A DNA stretch of 64,000 bases from Aquatica leii. Taxonomy: Eukaryota; Arthropoda; Insecta; Coleoptera; Lampyridae. The stretch's first letter is position 1. Every line of letters begins with the position of its first letter. The notes beneath the pieces are model-generated. The model saw nothing but the letters and a program-made list of their open reading frames with translations. It did no database searches and had not been told where the DNA came from. The stretch spans positions 50,030,837 through 50,094,836 of the forward strand of contig CM069438.1 of assembly GCA_035610365.1 (NCBI GenBank), given 5' to 3'. Shown in pieces: positions 28,251-39,065 of the stretch. The position numbers and the translations under genes were made by a program.

Positions 28251-28682
28251 GACAGGCTGGTAATCAACCGTTTGATTTTCAGTTCAGATTTAGCTTTAAT
28301 TTAGGATTTCTTTTTAATCACGCTGCAACTGCTCAGGATCTCACTCGTCATCAACTGTAGAAGTTTTTTTGGAGGCAATTGATCTTTTCTTGGAAAAATT
28401 ACATAAAAATGCAGTTTTATAAATTAATTGTATATATATTTCATTGTATGCATTGTAGAGGAATGTAAACTTTGCAAGTAAGAAGGCAGAAGGAGACAGA
28501 AAGAAGTGGGTAAAGGAGGTGGAGTGTAAGAGCAAGAAAGAATAAATAATTAAGTGGAAAGTGCAAAACCGTGGTGCAAAAGTATAAAACTGTGACGAAC
28601 AAGTTAAATTAAATTGAATAATCGAGAAAGTCAGTTATAAAAGATAACTCGAAGAAAATTCGTCTCCTGGTAATAGTTATAT
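28251..28682. other. Spacer without recognised feature
   Basis: AT-rich DNA between the gypsy relict and the hammerhead-like hairpin. Nothing recognised. Confidence 0.4.
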
Positions 28683-28846
28683 AGATTGTTGATCAAATTA
28701 ATGATCCCTTCTTTAGGAGGATTCAAGGAAACAATCACTTCAGTACAGCGGCCTGATGAAGTGTTGGGTAAACAACACGAAACGTCGCATGAACTGAAGT
28801 GATTGTTTTCTCCTAAAGAAGGGATCATTAATTTGATCAACAATCT
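28683..28846 (+). repeat. 164-bp hairpin (long inverted repeat) carrying a hammerhead-like apex
   Basis: The left arm (28683-28744) and right arm (28793-28846) are inverted repeats. Both contain 'gatcaaattaatgatccctt' on one strand or the other and end in CACTTCAGT/ACTGAAGTG at the apex side. The left arm has about 8 extra bases near 28721-28729. The unpaired centre (28745-28792) holds the ribozyme-like core described separately. No target duplication could be read with confidence. It could be a small mobile unit or the terminal part of a Penelope-like element, a group known to carry hammerhead motifs. Confidence 0.85.
28738..28799 (+). ncRNA. Hammerhead ribozyme-like motif, type I, minimal stem III
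   Basis: The order fits the hammerhead consensus. Stem I 5' strand is CTTCAGT (28738-28744), an internal loop, then GC (28751-28752). Next come CTGATGA (28753-28759); stem II GTGTTG/CAACAC (28761-28766 / 28773-28778) closing loop GGTAAA; GAAA (28779-28782); C, then GTC (28784-28786) as expected cleavage triplet; and the stem I 3' strand GC plus ACTGAAG (28793-28799). Stem III is reduced to ACGT with no loop, as in minimal or dimeric hammerheads of satellites and Penelope-like elements. One deviation is an extra A at 28760 between CTGATGA and stem II. Fold and motif are seen in sequence; activity is inference. Confidence 0.7.
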
Positions 28847-28924
28847 AAATAAAAGATGACATCCTACAATAAAAGAAATTATTACATTTAATGCGAAATT
28901 AAATCGAAACCACTACAAGTGGGA

Positions 28925-31900
28925 CTATTTAAACACGAGAAGAAAGAAAAGAAAGTACGGAAGAATAAAAGGGAGAAGGTAATGAATATAAGAAAGAGAG
29001 AGGAAGCGGAAAAAGACAGACAACAAATAGATGGTGAAGGGAAACAACAATAAGATCACCGGACATTAATAGAAAGAGGAAGGAGGAAAGAACAGAAAGA
29101 AATGGAAGAACTAAAGGAATTAATGAGACAGATAATGAAACAAATGGAAGAAAATATGCAAGGAATGAGGAATGAAAGAAATAAAAGAAGAAATGGGAGA
29201 AAGGGAAAAGAATTGGAAGAATAAAAAGAGGAACTGGTAGAGAGAATGGAAAAAGAAGAATAATATTGTAATAAAAAGGCGGAGAAGTAAAGAAGCACAA
29301 AAGGAATTAGTATTGATGTTAGAAGCAAAATTAAACGTGAAAGTAGAAGTTAAAAAGATGACTGTGATAAATAGAAAGAAAGAAAATGAGATGGTGGTGG
29401 CGGAAATAGGAGGATTGTAGGAAAAGTAGAGAAGAAGAAATTAAGGAACACAAGAATTTACATAAGTCAAAACTTGACATGGGAAGAAAGGAGAGTACAA
29501 AGAGAAACAATGAGCAGAGCGGTGGAAAAAAGAGTGAAATGGAAAAGAGTATGGGTAGGATACAGGAAAATGGAGGTAGAGGAAATAAATACATATAGAA
29601 CGACAGAGACAGGGAGCTGAGCAGAAAAAAGGAGAGAAAATGGGTAGACAAATGGCAAAAAACTAAAGGGAGAAGGGGGCAAAAAGGAAAGAATGATGAC
29701 GAAATGGTAAAGAAAAGGAATAATGAGCAATGGAAGGGAAAAAGAGTTGTCGTAGGAATTTGAGTGGGTTGCGCAACATGTAGAAAGAGAGAAGAGTAAA
29801 TGGTTGAGTCAGGAGAAGAAAGAGAAAGTGCAACAGAGAAGAGAAATGGTACAAAAGAACATACAGTGGGGAAACACAAAAAAAATAGTGACGGTTTGTA
29901 GAAGTAGAATGAAAGAGACAAGAAAAAACATAGAAGAGATGATATAAGAGAGGGAGGAGGGATCGATAATATTAGGAAGGGATTTTAACACAAAAATAGG
30001 GAAAGAGGGGAGAATACAAGAAAGGACATGAACGGGGAAAAGAAAAACAGTGGACAAAGTGGTAAACAAAGAGGGAGAAGTATTGTTGGAAATGTGCAAC
30101 AAAAGGAGGTGGGAAATAATGAATGGGAACAGAGAATAGAGAAAAATGGGGGAGTATACGTATACAAGAGGAAGGGGAGAATCAATAACAGATTTTATAA
30201 TCACAAATGAAAAGGTAGGTGAAAATGTGAAGACATTTAAGGTGGGAGAAAGAGTGGAATCAGACCACCAATTATTGGAATTGACAATGGAAGGAAGAGA
30301 AAGTGAAGAGACAGAAAAAAATGTGGACAGAAGAGGGTATAGAGAGATACAAAGAGAGAATAAGGAAAACGGCATGAGAAGGAAAAGGAGTCTGAAAAAT
30401 GAGAGAGATTATACAGAAAGCAACAGAGAAAATCAGATTTAGAAAGTGGAAGAGGGATAAATCAGGATGGAAGAATACAAGGAGGCAAAGAAAAAGGCAA
30501 GGAGAGCATTAGACAGTGGAAAAAAGGGAAAAAAACAAAATAGAATATAAAGAAGCAGCAAGAATCTACATAAAAAAAGATGGGGGAAAACAAAAAGAAA
30601 CTAGAGAATCAGATCAAAGGAGTAAATACGGAAGAAGATGTATAGAAATACCTTAAGTAAGGAAGGGAGAAAAAAGAAACGACAAAGGGAATACAAATAA
30701 AAAAATGGGAGCCATATTTTAGAAACTTGCTGCGAGGGGGGGAGAAAACAAGCAGAAAGGTGAAAAAAGACAAAAAAAGAAGAAAAAAAGGGGATAATGG
30801 TGGCACTGTTCGTAGATTTAAAGCTTTTTTTGACAGAGTAAACAGGGAAAAACTGTGAGAATACATAAGGTGAAAAAATATAAATAAAAAATAAATAGAA
30901 AGAATGGAGGAAATTTACGAAGAAACGAGAAGCAGGGTGAAAGCGAATGGAGAAGATAGTGAGAAATTCGCTGTAAGTAGAGGGTTGAGACCGGGATGCC
31001 CACTGAGCACAATCCTGTGCGCAGTATATACAGGGGATTTGGAGGAGATAATGGGAGGACAACAGATAGGAAGGATAATAGTAGGAAAAGTGAAGGTGTG
31101 GTTGTTGGCGTATGCGGATGACATAGTGTTGGTGTCTAAAGAGAAAAAGAAAATGAAGGAGATGATGAAGACGCTGGAAACATACATGAAAAAAAATGGA
31201 TGTAAATACGGAGAAAACAAAGTAATGGTATTTATAAAGGAGGGCGGAAAAGAAAAAGAAAGAAGTTGAAATAGAGGGAGAAGGAAGTGGAGCAGGTGAA
31301 GGAATTTACATACCTGGGTTACGCGATGAAGCAGGATAATAAAGAGGGGGAACACATAAAAGAAAGTGTGAGGAAAGGAAACAGGTTAATAGGACAATTG
31401 TGGAGTGTGGGAGAAAGGTTGTTTGGGATTGACATAGAAAAAACAAGGTTGTTGTTTGAGAAGCTAATAAAAAGTAGGGCGGAAATATGGGGGTGAAAGG
31501 AGTATAAAGAGGTAGAAGGGATACAAGTAAAATACTAGAAATAGGTATTAGCGCTAGTTAGAGAAACACCGGGGTATATTATAAGAAGGGAAGCGTAGAC
31601 AGAAAAAAAAGTAAATAGAAGAAAAAGGGCTATAAAGTACGAGGAAGAACTGAGAGAAAGAACCGAATGCAAAATACTACAGGAATGTTGGAAAGAGATA
31701 AAGGAAGGAATATGGAAGTACGGGCAGGTTGGCATAGAAGAATATTATAAAAAAAAACGCGTACGCGTTACGGTAGGAGAAGAAATAATAAGGAGAGATA
31801 GGGACATAGAAAATCAGAAAAGATGGAGAGATAAAAGAGGTCAGATATAATCTGAATTATAAGAATATCAAGGGAGACGGGGTTCCAGAAAATCTAAAAG

Positions 31901-32235
31901 AACAAGGGAGCAAAAGCAAGTAGAAAAAAATAATAGCAAGGTTCAGATGTGGGAACGAAGAGTTAGAAAACAAATACTGGAGAAAAGAGGACCAAAAGAT
32001 GTGTAGACTATGTGGAGCAGAGGCGGAGGACCTTAAACACATGCGGAATGAATGCAGGGAGTTAAGAGAAGAGGTTAGAAAGTAGAGGAAATCTTAGAAG
32101 AAAACGGAAAAGGAGCGGAGTGGATTAAATAAATATGGAGAAGGAGGAAACAGCTAAGAGGAGAGGAGAAAAATGAAAAGAAAAAGAAGTAAATAAATGT
32201 AAAAAAATGTAAATGTTAAAAAGGGTAAAATTGTA
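28925..32235 (+). pseudogene. Degenerate purine-rich LINE with AP-endonuclease, RT and C-terminal zinc knuckle
   Basis: A long A/G-rich relict with recognisable parts in order. An ORF1-like or N-terminal coiled-coil segment rich in Glu/Lys/Met lies at about 29100-29220, then 'LTWEERRVQRE' near 29475. An AP-endonuclease core 'GRDFNTKIGKEG' is near 29978, and the endonuclease end with 'ESDHQLLELTMEG' is near 30257-30295. RT begins with 'FVDLKAFFDRVNR' near 30809, followed by 'GLRPGCPLSTILCAVYTGDL' near 30982-31040 and the catalytic 'YADDIVLVSKE' near 31110-31142. A thumb-like 'FTYLGYAMKQDNKEGEHI' is near 31303-31356. A C-terminal knuckle 'CRLCGAEAEDLKHMRNEC' lies at about 32005-32060. The 3' end is an AT-rich tail. 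Many in-frame stops and shifts break it. Related elements are common in arthropod genomes; clade (R1/I/Jockey group) not settled. Confidence 0.85.
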
Positions 32236-33640
32236 AATTTTAAAAATTTTTTTACGATGTAAGATTTTCTTATTATGAAGCTACTCACCTAGTGACGGAT
32301 TTTTTAGTTTGTAAATTTGCCATAATTTAGAGATAAATAGCATTTTTTGTTCTGATTAGAAGTGTTGAAGAAAAATCTTCTGAACACTGCAGTTGTTTAA
32401 CACGCAATTTCAGATTATCGAAAAAATGAAAAATAAAAGTTTTACATTTTTCGAATATTTTTTTTCAAGATGAAAACGTTTGAAGTATAAAATTTTTAAA
32501 AAATAGCACAAAAAAACGTTAAAAATTGTAAAAAATATTTTATAAACTAACAAAAATTTTAAAAATACGATATTAAATAAAGTAATAAAATTATTGTTTT
32601 TTTTTTACTTTAAATACTTAACCTTTAGAACGTACTTGTTTACATTGATTTTGAATTTTTTATGATACTTAAAATTACATTTTTTAATATTAAATTAAAC
32701 AATTTTACATTATTATTTTGTTAAGATTGAACACTCAAGTATATGGTTAACATCTACAAAAAAAATTTAATTACTCAAATTGAATTTAAAAACTGCGCAC
32801 TAGAATAAATTAAGGTTTAACTAAAATGGACACATAACTTACAGAACTCTTTTGAAATTTTCAGAAAAATGTTGCAATAAATTTTAAGACTATAGTTTTT
32901 AATGCTCTTATATTTATAGACTGAAGTTTTGTTATAAGCAAAGTGGTAAAATTTAACTTTGTTGCTGGCGCAATCATATTATAAAAGAAGCTTAGTGTAG
33001 TTAATGAAAATTTAGTTTTAAAAATTATTTTACTTTAAAGTTCAGTCCTGCATTTTTAAAGCAGGAAAAATAATAGTGTATAAACTAAAACTGATAAAAC
33101 AACTTAATAAATAATACGAGTTTATATACTTTAGACATTGACAGTGAAATACGTTAATTGCATTATATTTCAATTTAAAAAAATTTGTAGCAGTATAAAT
33201 GTTTGATGACATTAAAATTTGTAGAACAAAAATTGTTATCTAAAATATTGTAGTGTTTGGACCTTTGACAACTTTACTAAACGAGGCTAACATGCAATGA
33301 CACTCGTATGAAAACAAATCCTCTCGGTCTATTAAGGTAATGGTCAGGAATTTGCATCCTACTACTTTCACGAAAAAAAAATTCGAAGGAACTAGAAAAC
33401 AGAAAATTCAGGATCATAGAAGTTATTCAAAAACTCAAGAGAACTACCTTCAACAACAAGGTGAGCTACATCTGTCTGCCACTGTATATGTTGGTTTTTG
33501 ATAGATAAGAAATTATCAACAAAAATTATGGTATCCAACAAATCAAGTACATGAGGATCAAAACAAAAGCAGTAAGAAGTAGCAAGCTTATTCCGGAATG
33601 TAAAACAAGTCAAAGACACGGCCACACATGGAGATTCTGC
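32236..33640. other. AT-rich spacer plus LTR-internal remnant
   Basis: 32236-33360 is AT-rich with no recognised gene. 33392-33625 contains a 77-codon minus-strand open stretch directly downstream (in element orientation) of the LTR and primer-binding-like site at 33708-33723. It may be internal sequence of that LTR element, but I do not recognise a gag, pol or other domain. Confidence 0.4.
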
Positions 33641-34095
33641 AAAAGAGCTGTGACGCGTACTCCGGGATAAACTGCTTAGCTGTAATAGAAAGCTAGTGGA
33701 CGAAACGGTTCTCGGGCGCCAGATTTGTTCGAGGAGTTTACTCTCCTGTTGGACGGCATTGTCCGGGTAACTACAGTGAAGACACGGTTGTCCAGGGCTT
33801 CAAACGGACCTAAAAGCGGAGCGAGGCGACGGAAATAAAATACACAATAAGTAAATAACTTTATTTATTCTCAAAATAAACAGTTAATGAGCGAGAGATT
33901 CGACAAGAGCGGAAGCAGCGGTCACAACCAATCAAGCGTTGGATCGGTAGACGGGGATTACTCGGATTTGAACTTGAGTGGGGAGGAGAAGGGATTTGGG
34001 CACGTTACTGGAAGGCGTATCCACAGGCCAAAGCCAAACACTACGTAGACGACGTGTTGACGCCGTACTCGCAGGCCAAAGCCAAATACTACAAA

Positions 34096-34130
34096 TGCGT
34101 CGAGGTTCCGGTTTTATTGCAGACGTTCAG
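34096..34130. repeat. Target-site duplication, 3' side of Jockey
   Basis: A 35-bp sequence, beginning TGCGTCG and containing 'gttccggttttattgc', recurs at 38729-38763 with three mismatches, all A/G transitions. The two copies bound the Jockey element exactly. This is long for a LINE target duplication, but both flanks fit one pre-insertion LTR. Confidence 0.7.
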
Positions 34131-34303
34131 TTCAGTTTCAGTGTTTATATATGTTTATTTGCTACTACAATTATACAATTTTTATAGCGTTGTCATGAGT
34201 GATAACATAATTTGCTTAAATAGCCCCTTTGGATCGGTTTTCCACCTCCGAGTTGCCTCTTTGGTTTCAAACTTTTCCGCTGGGTTGTACATTTCATTCT
34301 AAC

Positions 34304-36964
34304 TTAATCTAGGATGACATACTTAGGCCGCTTGTGCCTAGGCATGCCATCTCTGTCGTATTCCCAAAGCCGCCGGACAAGGGGGTTGGGATGGGCCGCG
34401 AGGTCTGCATGGAGCGCAGCTGCGGATTAGCGGACGAAATCAGCGATCTTCGGGATAGCGAGTTCCTGATGGAGCCGGTCTGTTCGGAAGAACCAGGGGG
34501 CGTCAGCAATCATTCTGAGGATCTTGTTTTGGAAAATTTGGTTCCTGGTGGTGTGAGTTTTGGCAGCGTAGAACCATACTTGTGCTGCGTACGTCGTGGC
34601 AGGGCGGATAATCGTCTTGTAGATGAGTAATTTGTTGTCGATGCTGAGGCGGCTGTTGCGGCACAACATCGGATATAACTTGACCAGTAGGCCGTTCGAA
34701 GAGGCGAGCTTCTGGGTTATGTGGGATTTCCATAACAATTTCTTGTCTAGAGTGAGGCCGAGATATTTGGTCTCGTCCACCCAGGGGACGTCGTTGCCTT
34801 TGATGTGGAGACGGCTTACGGGATCGATGTTTCTTCGATTGAAGAGGACGGCGGCGCTTTTCGTCGGATTGACTTTTATTCGCCAGTCGTCGTACCAGTT
34901 GTCGAGCGAAGTGAGAGCCATTTGAAGATCCCTCTCGGCTTGAGCGAGCGAGCGGGATGTTGCCAAAACGGCGGTGTCGTCGGCGTAGAAAGTGTACGTG
35001 AGTCCGTCGATTTTTGGAACGTCTGCGGTGAAGATGTTGTAAAGAAGTGGAGATAGCGTCGATCCTTGAGGGACGCCGACTTCTATGTGACGTGGAGTGG
35101 ATTTCGCGGTGCGAATTTTGATCGCAAACGAGCGTCGATTGAGAAAGGAGCCGATGAGCTGTACCATGGGGACGTCAATGCCTAGACGGTGCATCTTGTA
35201 GAGCAGTCCGCGATGCCAGACCTTGTCGAACGCCTTCTAGATGTCGAGGAAAACGCCGCCGGTGACGTCGCGGTGGTTGAAACCGTCGGTGATCTGCTCC
35301 ACTACGCGGAGGGCTTGGTGGACCGTTGAATGTTTTTTACGAAAACCGAACTGTTCTGGTGGGATAATTTGATTGATGTCGACCTGTTCCTGTAGACGGG
35401 TTAGGATTATTCTTTCCAGTAGCTTACCGAGAGTCGGAAGTAAGCTAATTAGACGGTAGTTTTGTGGCATGACGTGATCTTTTCCGGGTTTGGGAATGAC
35501 TATGACGTCCGCGGTTTTCCACTGATGTGGAAAGTGACGGAGTCTTAGGCAAGCGTTGAAAATCGCGGTTAAGGTGGCTATACCTTTTTTGGGGAGAAGT
35601 TTAATTGCTTTGTTGGGAATGCCGTCGTTCCCGGGAGCTTTGCGCGGTTTGAGATTTTTGATTTCCGCTTCGGTTTCGTTTGAATTTGCTGTCAGGATGC
35701 TTCTGACTTCGCGGTGGATAGCGTTCGTGCGACGGAAGTCTTCGTCGTCTGGATGGTTAGCTCTGTATTGGAGTTCGAGCGTGTCGGCGAAAGCTTCGGC
35801 TTTGTCTAGGTCGGTGAAGACTAGACCTCGGGGACCGTGAATGGCGGGAATGGGAGGATTATTCCTGTTTTTGAGGATTTTGGTCATTTGCCAGACGCTT
35901 AGGTCTTGTGAATTTAGCGACTGAAGTTTGTCGTTGAAAAGGAGATTTCGATGTTCTTCGATCTGAGTTCGAATATTGTTTTGAGCTGCGTTGAGAGCTC
36001 TTTTATCGTTTGGATGACGGGTGCGTTGCCATCTTCGTCTAAGGCGGTTTTCCTCGGTGATCAGGTCACGAATTTGAATTGGGAGTTGAAGAGGATCGGA
36101 CTTGACTTTTGTGATAGTTTTTGTAGCTTTAGAGATGCATCTTTTTACAAGATCTGTAAAACTGGCAACCGCGGCTTGAAGTTGGACCATGTTATTTATG
36201 ACCGGGACTTGAGTGAAAAGTTTGGTGGCCTCGAATTGGAAGGTTGGCCACATGGTAATGTTCGTTTCGAACTGAAGGTTATCGTTATCTGATTGATCAC
36301 CGAGCTGTAAAAGTACGGGCTCGTGGTCGGAACTAAGGTCGGAAACGGTGGTTAAATCGTAAAGTAGCCTGATGTTGTTGAAAATGGCTATGTCGATGAC
36401 GTCGGGGAGTCCGTTGTGAGGGTGGATGGTAGGTTCGTAGGGTCCATCTACGACGAAATTTCGGATGCTGGCGAGGTCATGCAGAAGTTGACCGTTGCGG
36501 TTCGTTCTCCTGCTGTGCCAGTCTGGATGTTTTGCGTTAAGGTCTCCTGCGAGAATTGTGGGGGTCCTTGCGTTAAAAATTGCGTCAAAATCTGCGGGAA
36601 TGACGTCTTTGGTGGGTGGGAGATAAGCAGCGCAGAGAACTATGTTTCCGTTGGCTGCCGTGTTAATGACGATTTGGGTTGCTTTAAGGTTTTGAAGTTG
36701 TGGCGTCGGAATGTGGTGGTGGGAGATAGACCGTTTTACGTAAACGGCCGTACCTCCACCGCGACCTGTGGTTCGATTAGTATTGTATCTCGCATAATTA
36801 GGAATGTTTGGGTTGTCGCAGTTCCGAAGATGAGTTTCGGAAACAAGAGCGACGTCGATGTTCCGGCGGTAGAGAAATTCCTGAAATTCAAGCTTTTTGT
36901 TAAGGATACCGTTGGCGTTCCAAAACGCAATGAGAAGGGAATTCGGTTTTCTTCTTGTAGCCAT
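34304..36964 (-). pseudogene. Jockey ORF2: AP-endonuclease and reverse transcriptase
   Basis: The frame runs from ATG at 36964 (MATRRKPNS..., just before the conserved endonuclease start 'AFWNANGI') to TAA at 34306-34304, 886 codons, normal for Jockey ORF2. The endonuclease spans about residues 12-220: 'VSETHL', 'AGDLNAKHPDWHS' and 'SSDHEP'. The RT begins near residue 440 with 'LKPRKAPGNDGIPNKAIKLL', then 'YRLISLLPTLGKLLERI' and 'QFGFRKKHST'. 'GVPQGSTLSPLLYNIFTADV' and catalytic 'YADDTAVLA' follow, then the thumb motif 'KYLGLTLDKKLLW'. There is no frameshift, but two in-frame stops interrupt it: TAG at 35239-35237, after 'GVFLDI' and before 'KAFDKVWH', where the family usually has an acidic or polar residue; and TAA at 34429-34427, 41 codons before the end. 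The frame is open upstream to 37177, overlapping ORF1. The product would nick target DNA and prime reverse transcription of its own RNA in the nucleus. Confidence 0.92.
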
Positions 36965-37136
36965 TACTGGTTGCGGGAACGGAGTTGAGCGAGGAACTCT
37001 CTGATGAGGGCGGACTCTTCCCTGGTGACTTCGGTGTATGTGGACCTCTGGTGCTTCGTCTCTCCGGCGGTGGTGGTTGGCGCAGGAGCGATGGGTTCCA
37101 CCGGTCTCGCTGCCTGGGCAAACGAGACGGCTGGGT

Positions 37137-38364
37137 TCACCTGCCTGGCGGCTGGTCGGGGGCTGAAACAGGAGCATAATGGTTAGTACGTTGCGTACTT
37201 ACCTGTCTCCGTCTTGGGTGAGCCGGGCATCCCTTGTAGTTCGCGGGATGGTCGCTTCTGCAGTTGCAGCACGTCGCCGGACCGTCTTCACGCTTCTTCG
37301 GACACTCGTAGCTAAAGTGATGCTCTAGGCATTTCACGCAGCGTGGAGTCCCTCGGCATCCTCTAGCGGAATGGCCGAAGCGCTGGCACCGGTAGCACTG
37401 CCCGATGTCGCCTCTGGGATGGGGAGTCTCCACGCGGACGTCGACGGCTCCGATACTCGTGATATCGAAAATCGCCTTCGCCTGTGGAGTCCTCCGAACC
37501 TGGACTAGGAGGAGCGGCGTAGGTCGCTTGGAACGCCCTGAAATCATACGAGTTATTTTTATTACTTCAATACCTTGACGGCTCAGGTAGGTGGCGGCGT
37601 CGTCGATCGACGCGTCGTAGTGCGGCATCCCTCTGATGACGGCCTTCAGCGGTTGGTCCCCTTTCAGCTGGTAGGAGTGGAACTCCTGCCGGGCCTCTTC
37701 AAGTCCGGAAATCTTCAGGGGTGGCGACGTGGATGGCTACACCATTCCGGGTGGTCTTGGCTCTAGAAACGTCCACATTAGACTCACGTAAGGTCTGCAT
37801 TGCCTTACCGAAGTCCTTCTGGTTATGAAGGACTATAGGAGGGATCCTATCCCTGCGCGTCGTCTCGGTGGGAGCGGTTTCCGTCTTCTCGAGGACAGCG
37901 GGACGCTTCCTCTTGTTGGAGGCCACGGACCATCCTTCTTCTTCCATGGGCTCTTCCATCTCGGCAGCAGACGCAGCGGCGGGCTCAACGGAGGGCGTGG
38001 CGGCAGGCACGGCGGGAGGCGTGGCGGTAGGCACGGCGGACGGTCCGGCGGCGGTAGCACGCTCGGTACGCCTGGACTTCGCCGGGGTCTCCATTGGTTC
38101 CGGGCTAGGCGTCGGAACGACGGGAGACTCGACACGGGAAATCGCAGGCGACGGCTGCTTCTTCTTCTTCGTCTTCTTCGTTGGGAGGGCCGGAAAGGCG
38201 TCAAGGAAACGGTCCAACTTCTTGGTCAGCTCGGTGATCTGGAGGTGGAGCTGACGGTTTTCTTCGGTGAGCATCCTCACCTGATCCTCGGTCGACGTGG
38301 AGGCGGCGGCGGCGGCAGCAGCGACGTTGGTTCAATCATGCTCCGAAAGCATGATTGGATCCAT
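37137..38364 (-). pseudogene. Jockey ORF1: gag-like nucleic-acid-binding protein
   Basis: The likely start is ATG at 38364-38362 (MDPIMLSEHD). An in-frame TGA follows at 38334-38332, then an Ala-rich stretch and a coiled-coil-like segment ('LTEENRQLHLQITELTKKLD'). Next is a Pro/Ala/Thr-rich linker with acidic 'MEEPMEEEGW', then a PRE_C2HC-type domain that opens after 'HYDASIDDAATYLSRQGIEV'. Three zinc knuckles follow: 'CYRCQRFGHSARGC' near 37397, 'CVKCLEHHFSYEC' and 'CCNCRSDHPANYKGC'. A single-base frameshift near 37700-37712 separates the N-terminal part (open 38280-37699) from the knuckle part (open 37628-37137). It ends at 37137, 172 bp before the ORF2 start. In Jockey elements this protein packages element RNA. 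Composition is GC-rich, unlike the flanks. Confidence 0.88.
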
Positions 38365-38728
38365 GACGAAAATTCTTTTAAAAGAAAAGTCTTATAAAAG
38401 ACTAAGCTGAAAAAACTGTTTAAAAAAGCATTTATTTAATAAAATTCTTTTAAAACAAAATCTTATAAAAGACTAAAGTTGAGAACGTGCCTCAATAAGC
38501 ATAAATTTAAATTAAACAAATAACGTTTATAGAAAAATTCGGATTGGTTGCGTTTAAAAACACATGGACCAATCAGGAAGCAGCAATATAAACGACGGTT
38601 TGAGTATACTAAATATACACGCACCGCCAAGTAAAACACTTGGAATTAACTTGCTTTACAGCATGAAATAAAATCAGGAGAGCTCGACTGTTCGCAACGA
38701 GTGCTGGCAGTCGAATGACTGCCGTTTC
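38365..38728 (-). promoter_or_regulatory. Jockey 5' UTR with internal-promoter role and tandem repeat
   Basis: Sequence between the upstream target duplication and the ORF1 ATG. It holds a two-copy tandem repeat of 72 bp (38369-38440 and 38441-38512), both starting 'aaaattcttttaaaa' and containing 'cttataaaagacta'. Jockey elements start transcription at their own 5' end from internal promoter sequences; that this region does so is inference from the family. Confidence 0.5.
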
Positions 38729-38763
38729 TGCGTCGGGGTTCCGGTTTTATTGCGGACGTTCGG
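38729..38763. repeat. Target-site duplication, 5' side of Jockey
   Basis: Partner of 34096-34130 (32 of 35 bases identical). It marks the 5' end of the Jockey element at 38728. Confidence 0.7.
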
Positions 38764-39065
38764 AAGAGGGAGAACGGTTCTAAGCGGGGATGGCATGCGC
38801 TCTGACGGATAAAGCGCCTGTAAGCGGGGATAGCGCGAACTCGGATGCGCGTTCGGTACTTGGCGGAAATCTTCTTTGTACATTTATTTACCAACGGACA
38901 CGGATAATTATTACAAACTTAATTAACAATAAATCATTCTTAACAATAATAAATATCGGACTTTCCTAAATATAACCATATCAAAATTATTCCTAAAAAA
39001 TAAACTACATAGCGTTCTATAAACATCTTAACTTAAGCATAAGATTTGTAACGGTAGGTTACAGA

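Larger units (their letters stand above)
34131..38728 (-). mobile_element. Nearly complete Jockey-clade LINE
   Basis: A 4.6 kb minus-strand non-LTR retrotransposon with 5' UTR, ORF1 (gag-like with three zinc knuckles), ORF2 (AP-endonuclease plus RT) and a short AT-rich 3' UTR (34131-34303). It has no long poly(A) tail. It is inserted in an LTR and flanked by a 35-bp duplication. Base composition is far more GC-rich than the surroundings, especially in ORF1. ORF1 has one in-frame stop and one frameshift; ORF2 has two in-frame stops. It is therefore inactive but fairly young. Confidence 0.9.
33726..39063 (-). mobile_element. LTR of an LTR retrotransposon, split by a Jockey insertion
   Basis: On the minus strand an LTR-like sequence begins TGTAACC at 39063 and ends GAACA at 33726 (TGT...ACA ends). 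A primer-binding-like TGGCGCCCGAGAACCG follows after a 4-base spacer (33708-33722). Removing the 4.6 kb Jockey (34131-38728) and one target-duplication copy leaves an LTR of about 0.7 kb. It holds AATAAA signals and a two-copy internal repeat (34012-34095, sharing 'caggccaaagccaaa'). Only this LTR and a little internal sequence are evident; no partner LTR was found. Family undetermined (gypsy or BEL/Pao type possible). It predates the Jockey insertion. Confidence 0.6.

Noticed and set aside
28929-30375. Long minus-strand open frames (up to about 196 codons) opposite the purine-rich LINE
   Set aside because: The complement of a purine-rich strand is pyrimidine-rich and has few stop codons. The predicted proteins are Phe/Leu/Ser low-complexity, while the plus strand shows real LINE motifs.
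30601-31355. Minus-strand hydrophobic open frames of 85-153 codons that look like membrane proteins
   Set aside because: Same artefact; the plus strand here encodes the RT core with YADD.
36416-36988. Plus-strand frame of 190 codons with several Cys
   Set aside because: It lies antisense to the Jockey endonuclease; no recognised domain.
37825-38397. Plus-strand Gly/Arg-rich frames of 128-190 codons
   Set aside because: They are antisense shadows of the GC-rich Jockey ORF1, which has recognisable knuckles on the minus strand.
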